Positions 57,796 to 64,000 of a stretch of 64,000 bases of DNA are shown here, piece by piece. Numbering within the stretch: the stretch's first letter is position 1; the number at the start of each line of letters is the position of its first letter. Below the pieces are notes generated by a model. That model searched no databases. It was given only the letters and a program-made list of their open reading frames with translations, and was not told where the DNA came from. Source of the DNA: Pelecanus crispus (Eukaryota > Chordata > Aves > Pelecaniformes > Pelecanidae); the NCBI RefSeq assembly GCF_030463565.1, contig NC_134653.1, positions 31,433,150-31,497,149 on the forward strand, read 5' to 3'. The position numbers were made by a program, and so were the translations under genes.

Positions 57796-60700
57796 GTGGG
57801 TGCGCGGCGGCGGCGGGCCCGGCCTCGGCCCCGGCCCCGCCGCGGAGAGCCCGGCGCGGGCGCCGCTCCCCCTCCCCCGCCGCCACCCCCCTGCACCGGC
57901 CTCCATGGGCGGCGGCGGCGCGGCCGGGAGGGGGAGCGGGGCCTGCTGCATGGCGGGGGACGCGGCCCGGCCCGGCGCGGGGGGCTCCGCCCGGCGGGGC
58001 GGGAGCCGGCATGGCGGCGGGCGGGGCGCACGCAGGCCCGCCGAGAGGCCCGCCGGTTCCGCAGTGCCGCCGGGGCGAGGCCGCCAGGCCAGGCCGCGGC
58101 CGGTGCCCTTCAGGCGGCCGGGGACGGCGGAGGGCACGGCGGGACCTCCATTTTCCGCGGCGGGGCGGCGGGCGAAGCCTCCCGCGGCCTGGCGGGGCCT
58201 GCGGCGGGGGCGAGGGGCGCCGCTTCCCCCGGGCTCAACGTGACCCGCCTGCTGAGGAGGAGGAGGAGGCGGGGGAGGCGGGGGTCGGCGGGGGCGAGGC
58301 GCCGTAGCCGGCGGCCGCACGTGCGCGGGGGCCGGCGGCGGGAAGGTGCCGGCGGCGGGAAGGTGCCGGCCGCGATGGCGGCGGCCCCGGGGCCGGGGGG
58401 CGGCGGGGTTGTCCCGGGCGGGGGAGGGGGCGGCCGTCCTGCCGTGTGGAAGTCGGCGGAGGCCCGCCTGCGGCGGAGCACCCTCAGCTTACTGGGGTTT
58501 ATTTTTTTTTTTTTTTTTAAATATATATTTATTTATTTAAATCGCAATAAAATTCTCGCGGGAAAGGAGGCCGCAGCAGCGCTCGTTGGCCTCGGCAGTG
58601 GATGGTGGTGCCAAGCACGACTTCACTTTTTCACAGATTTGAGGGGCGAGGAATCAGGGTTTTGCAGCAGCCTCGGATTCCCCTCCCCGTATCTCCCCCT
58701 CCCCACGCAGGCTGCGGAGGCCCTGCTGTCTCACACTGCCTCTGGAAGATTGATCCTGCCCCTGCTCGGAGAGCATTAGCTGTACAAATTCACACGTATT
58801 TGAGAGAGAGGAAGGAAAAAAAAAAAAAAAAACTTTCTGGTGTTGTGAATTTTTCCAGTGCTGTGGGGGTCATAACAAATAGTCAAAGCAGGACAGTAAC
58901 AGTTTTGAAGGTCATAGTCCCTCAGAGCACTTTCATTTCAAGTTTCATTCATCTTGCTCTTTAACTTGACTTTTATTCTTACTCAGTTTTGTGTATTGGC
59001 AATAAAACAGAATGTACACTGGTCCCATTGTTGGACTTCACTGGAAATAGGGTTTTACTTTGTTACCAGTCTGTGGAACTGGAAGTGGAAGAGCTTTGGT
59101 AGGGTTGAAAAGGACAAAATAAACTTAAAAAACAATAATACCTCAGCACTTCATGGCAATGATTTAATATTTTTTACATGTGGCTGTTTAGATTGAACAT
59201 GATGTTTACTGTGTTTTGCTAAACAGTTATCCCTGCCAACACGCAGTGGCACTGTAGAGGTTAACGTGAAGGGCAACAAAACCTACAGCTTTTTTTTTTT
59301 TTTTAAAATATAGTGTGATGGTGAGCGCTTGTCTCTGTAGATTAGGGGATGCGAGCTTCAATTTCTCTACCAAGTTTTAAGATTAAAACCACTGGATTTC
59401 TCCTACCAGTGTTGCCTTTCTAGTTTTGTTGGATAAATTCCACTTCAGAACTCCTTAGGGAGTTCTAGTGGGGCTGCTAAACAACTGACATGCTCCCTCA
59501 GAGGTGTTCGCGCTCTTTTTTTTGTTAATCAATTTTTCAAGTTTTTTCTGAATTAAGGGTCTGTAAAATTGGAGTCCTTGGGCTAATGGAGCCCCGTGGA
59601 ACACCTTCAGAGAACTTCTATTGCTGTCCTAAAGGAAAGTCTTGTCTTTTGGGGAGAACAAGTTCAAAGGTGGTCGATGCTGCAAATCTGTCCATGTAAA
59701 TGGAAAGCTAAATGGCTTTTCTGTTCAAAAAATCAAATTGTTTTTTAGCTGGCCTGCATCTTGGTTTCTATTTGAAGCATTCTGTTATTTAATAGAAACT
59801 TAAACATCTCTAGTTTATGCCAAACTTTCTTCCTAGCGGCTCATTCCCCTGCAGCATTAGCATTCCCTTTCTTATCTTCTTGAGATGCAAAAGAATGTTA
59901 CTTTTCATGGCTAAGTTGCTCTTAAAGGCTTAGGTTTGGGTAGAAAGCTCATTGATAGTTAACTGTCCTGGACCTAATTTTCTGCTGTGTGTTCATTACT
60001 GTAAGACTTAATTGGGCTAAGCACCTGGTCCTTCTACATTTGATACTGAGTGGAGGGTCAGCTTTGCCCACTACGTTTATTTCCACGCTTTTGTAATGAT
60101 GGATATATGTATTTCATACTAGAAAAGGTAAAATCTTGTGTGAACAAATAAGACATTCCAGTATTTGTTTTCATGATATTATTAATTTCTTTTACTAAGG
60201 GGAAAAATCACAAATGGAGGTATCTTTAAAGGTGTTCAAGAAAAACAAACAAGAAGGATTAATACCTTTTTTTACAAAGAGGCACTAAGTGAAATGCTAA
60301 TGTTTATTTAACAGCAACTGCATGTGCAATATGGCAGATGGAAAATCGGGCTGTAGGGGGGATGCCAGTTGCACGTTGAACTATAATTGGAGAAAATGTA
60401 GACCTTATACACAAACCTGCTCAGCTGTGCTAGTCACAACATTATCTAATATCTGGTTTTTGTGGTTTAGTTCAGTTTTGCCCTTATACAGGAAGGTTAG
60501 CTGTCCTGTGATTGAAAGTTGCATCTGTCCCAGCATTCCTTCAAGCACTGCATCCTTTTTTGTTATCAGTTTTTCCTCATTGTTATTTTGTCTGAAGGCA
60601 GAACACCTCAGACTCAGGTTTTGGATGGTTATGCGTCTAGTTACAATTGTGGCAGAAGGTCTTTTTCCTTTTTATTTGGTAACTTTCTTGCCTAACTGGA

Positions 60701-63700
60701 CTTGGGAGTCTTTTAAGAATACTGTAAGTTACTGTCTTTTATAAATGGCTTTTCCCATTAAAAAGTTAAAACTGAAATGATCCCATGTTGCATAGCTTGC
60801 TTTTGAGACTTAATACTTCTTGCCTACTCTTATTTTCCTTTTTCCGTGACAGCCTTTTTTATTAGCCTGACTGAAGGCTTAAGTAAAGGGCAGAAGATAG
60901 GCATCCATTCTGTTCAGACAGAAGTAATTTGGAATATTGAGTGCTGAGGTGCTCTGATATAATGGAAGTGACTGGTCTGGAGGTTCAATCACACGTGCCA
61001 TTCAGAGTTTTTCTAGTTTGTTCTAACATCTTTGTGTGTGTTGGTTTTAATGCAACTGTGCTAAACTGCTGAGCAAAATGAATGGATAACCTGCGGGTCT
61101 CTTTCCTTAGTGCCATTAATGCACTTTAGTATGGTATTATATACCCGCTTTTGAGTAAGTTTTAATTTAACAACCGATTCATGGCAACGTATGTGAAGAA
61201 GGTTCTTCAATGACTAAGTCCATCAACAGGTTACAGATGCGCACAGGGTCAGACTTCTGTCAGGTTACTTACCTATTCAGACGCTACAGAAGTTGTCATC
61301 TTGTAAGAAGACAGGAGTTGACATTATTAATGTCAGTATTGAGGAAAAACTACAGAAAACTGCTACAGGACTTCTTGTATAATCTTAATTTGACAGCTTC
61401 GATTCATTTGACTTATATAGACAAATACTGCTCTTAAATAAAACTTTGTACTTCTGATTTCTCCCTGAGAAGAAAGCTTTACCAGCTCTTTGCACTTGTA
61501 ATGAAAGTTCTTTAGAGTATCCTGTAAATTTGTTTTCAAAGCTGTAGCAATGTCAGCCAGTGCTCCAGAAACATCTATTCACTCTGTTATATTCAGCAGT
61601 CTTTGTAGTTGCACTTCTGCTCTAGACATTAGTTGTAGTATGGTTGCATTTGTTTCTTAGTCTCAAAGTGAAGATGCTGCTGGAGAGAAAACCCGAGACT
61701 TACTTTCACATCCTGGAAAGACTTGTGTCCCCTGCATTAGTTTTCACTTAACAGGAAAAATATAAATGTGTGACCTTGTTTTGCTTATACAAATGCTCTA
61801 CTTGGCATGTAAACATTAGGGTGGGAGGTGAGGGATGCTGAGGAATAGGATAGTAAATGCTCATAAAAATAGAAAAAAATTTGCAAGTTGCTGCTGGGGA
61901 AAATATTTATTGTTCAGCATTTGGGATTAAGCCCTTATGGAGACTTTCACTCTTTAGGTGTAACTGCTGGCTTGCAATGAGTTGGCTACTAAGTTTAATT
62001 GCTTGGTTGTTACTTTGTCTGGTGCAGCATTTTTCTGACTTTGTGACTTTGCTACCCCAAAGCAAAGGGTTTACAAGCTGGATTTGCCAAGCTGCTGCGC
62101 CTTCTCCCAGGCTTACCTTGAAACACATTTCTGCAATACAATTTTTTTTTTTAAACTTACTGTAATCAAGATGTGGTTTTAGGCAGCAGTGCCAAATTGC
62201 TACTGACCCTTCTAGTTTCTCCCACCCCCATTTCTTAGTATTACTCTCCTGTTCTAAATTGTGGTAAACTTCTGGATAAGACCATCTGCTTTCTGCTTGT
62301 GTAAAGGTCCTGGTTTTTTTTCACATGATGCATCGAAGATGTGTCAAAGGGTAGTTTGAACTTGAGTCTTCACCTGTTGGAATGTAAACCTCAAGTTGAT
62401 GGACTTGGTTTTAGTCAAAGGTAGACACAGTTTTGATTGAATTGTAGCATTGGCAGAATTGGTGAATGTCTTCCTTTTTTCTAACGGTTTGTGTTTAACA
62501 GTTGTAGCTGGAAAAAAAGACGTCAGGTCTGTAAAGAGGTCTGTTAGATGAGAATAGTATACAGAATTTCTGCAATTAGCTTAACTCTTGGTCTGATGTA
62601 GAAGTTAGGACCTCTTGCCAATGTGGATGCACACAATTAGATTGTTTCTTGAAGAAATGTGGGTAGGAACAGTTAATTTTGGAAATGTGGTAAGAGATGG
62701 AAAATCTAGAACACTTAGGTTGATGCTTAAAGGGACTACTCCAAACTTTCTGACCAGTCTAGCAACCCAGTTATTTAAGCTCTAAGAATACTTGCACTAA
62801 AAATGGGAGCGCTTTCTATTTCAAAGACACCAAACTCTTTCAGTTTTGACCATTTCTATAGCTGATGGAGAAAGGAGTATCTTCTAAAATCTTTGAGACC
62901 AAGAGAGGAAACTGGTGAAGTTGTTTGACTTTGGCCATATTCTTTGAAAGACCATGTTGTTGATGCTTTTGATTTTAATATAAGGAAAAATCAGAACTGG
63001 ACTGTATCTCTCTTTTATTTGGGTGTTTCACATCTGGTGAAATGACTTTCAGAAAGAAGAGGATCATTCATCTGAATATTATGCAAAAATTATGTTCCAG
63101 GTTCACGAAGGGCTCAATTCAGCACTGTGCTATAGGTAGCCATTTGACAAATGGCAGACTTAGTATAACGGTGAGACTTGCTTGTCTCCAGAGCAAGCCT
63201 GAAGTTGTGATGCTGCCTTATGGAAAGTTAAGACTGACAGGTAATAAAATAAAGGCTACTTGCATTAGGGTTTTTTTTTCATGAAATTAGTACTCTGCAA
63301 GTATTCTGAAAATGTCAGCTAGACATCTGAAATCTGTAGTTATTGCCAATCAGCAAATGTCATCAGTGTGTGTGAGACTGTATGAGACTACATTTCAGTT
63401 TTGGAAGCTTGTTTTCTTAAATGATTCAAGTGATAATTTAGTGGTTTTTCATTTTTTCCTCATTGAGGCCTTTCATGGTTCTTTGATGGACTTGCTTACT
63501 TCTGCAGAATTTATTGGGGGGATATTTATGTTCATTGGGAGAAGTTCCTTTTGATTTCTTGACTAACTCATGAGCCCTATTTATAAGGGCATGTTGTTTT
63601 GAGGGCAAGGTTGTATTCAACCACAGCATAGTGTTTTCAAAAGCAATTGAATGCAGTTGACATTCAGTTGGATTTAGATTTCAACATTGGATATTTTGAA

Positions 63701-64000
63701 ATGTAGACATGATTTTTTGGGAGTCTTTAATTAAATGGTTTTGCATCCGTAAGGTGGGTCTAGTTAAAAAATTGATTTTTGACTTTTTTTTTTTTAATAG
63801 AAGACTTCATTTTGTCTTATATTACAGTGTGCAGTCCTGAAGTCGTCATGATACAAATCTAAATCATTATGAGAAATATTTGAAACTAGGATTTTTTGGT
63901 ACAAGGAAGTAACTTTGAAATAAGGCACACCAGTGAAGTTGAAGAATTGTCGCTGTTGCAGACTTGCTAGCTACAGGGAGGTGGAGGGCACAGACTGTTA
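57796..64000 (+). other. ATXN2: ATXN2 intron 1 (5' part)
   Basis: From the exon 1 donor to the window end I find no further ATXN2 exon; the conserved exon 2 block (FDGIYANMRMVH) is not encoded here. The first 700 bp remain in the CpG island. The rest is AT-rich, non-repetitive intron with T- or A-homopolymers at about 58501-58518, 58808-58825, 59290-59304 and 62142-62153. Human ATXN2 intron 1 is also very long. Confidence 0.8.

Noticed and set aside
56692-58779. 695-aa plus-strand open frame over the ATXN2 CpG island, and similar long frames on both strands (56700-58307, 57139-58320)
   Set aside because: Arg/Pro/Ala/Gly-rich in every frame, overlapping in all six frames, and running through the exon 1 donor. 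This is what very high GC produces by chance; the real product is the MSLK frame at 57671.
1-64000. tRNA, rRNA, CRISPR array, operons or phage-like features
   Set aside because: None seen; the window is eukaryotic nuclear DNA, and no cloverleaf or regularly spaced repeat array was recognised.

Overview
This looks like about 64 kb of an avian nuclear genome, from a gene-dense, GC-rich microchromosome-type region. The evidence is split vertebrate genes with clean GT-AG introns, CR1 LINE tails, an avian-type ERV solo LTR with TG...CA ends and a 5-bp target duplication, and the gene order MAPKAPK5(-) - ALDH2(-) - ACAD10(-) - BRAP(+) - ATXN2(+). That is the human 12q24.12 order read in reverse. 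From memory the chicken counterpart is on chromosome 15. Nothing bacterial, viral or organellar was seen.

Layout. 1-37: start codon and first codons of MAPKAPK5 (minus), followed by its CpG-rich promoter. 1782-12093: complete mitochondrial aldehyde dehydrogenase ALDH2 (13 coding exons, minus, 523 aa), starting in a CpG island with a pentamer repeat in its 5' UTR. 12.1-17.5 kb: no exon recognised, only ancient SINE-like relics. 17479-29526: ACAD10 (12 coding exons found, minus), encoding the HAD-like and aminoglycoside-phosphotransferase-like parts but, as far as I can read, no acyl-CoA dehydrogenase part. About 30.2-30.7 kb: a shared CpG-rich promoter with paired TCTCGCGAGA boxes and a long GC-rich inverted repeat holding paired ETS motifs. 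30732-44570: complete BRAP (12 coding exons, plus, 591 aa). 44.6-56.6 kb: BRAP 3' UTR and a gene-poor spacer. 56.7-57.8 kb: ATXN2 CpG island and coding exon 1 (plus), then intron 1 to the window end.

How the genes relate. They are neighbours by old synteny, not members of one pathway. ALDH2 oxidises aldehydes in mitochondria; the acyl-CoA dehydrogenase part of mammalian ACAD10 is also a mitochondrial-type enzyme; BRAP is a cytoplasmic E3 ligase that dampens Ras-MAPK signalling; MAPKAPK5 is a kinase downstream of p38/ERK3; ATXN2 is an RNA-binding stress-granule protein.

The most unusual content is ACAD10. All 12 exons are open and splice in phase, but the acyl-CoA dehydrogenase module was not found in the 5.4 kb between it and ALDH2. 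The phosphotransferase module has Gly-Trp-Lys where mammals have Asp-Trp-Glu, and the HAD module lacks the second Asp of its usual Asp-Asp pair. This suggests a retained pseudoenzyme-like protein. A second point of interest is ATXN2, where the site of the human polyglutamine tract is a short alanine run.
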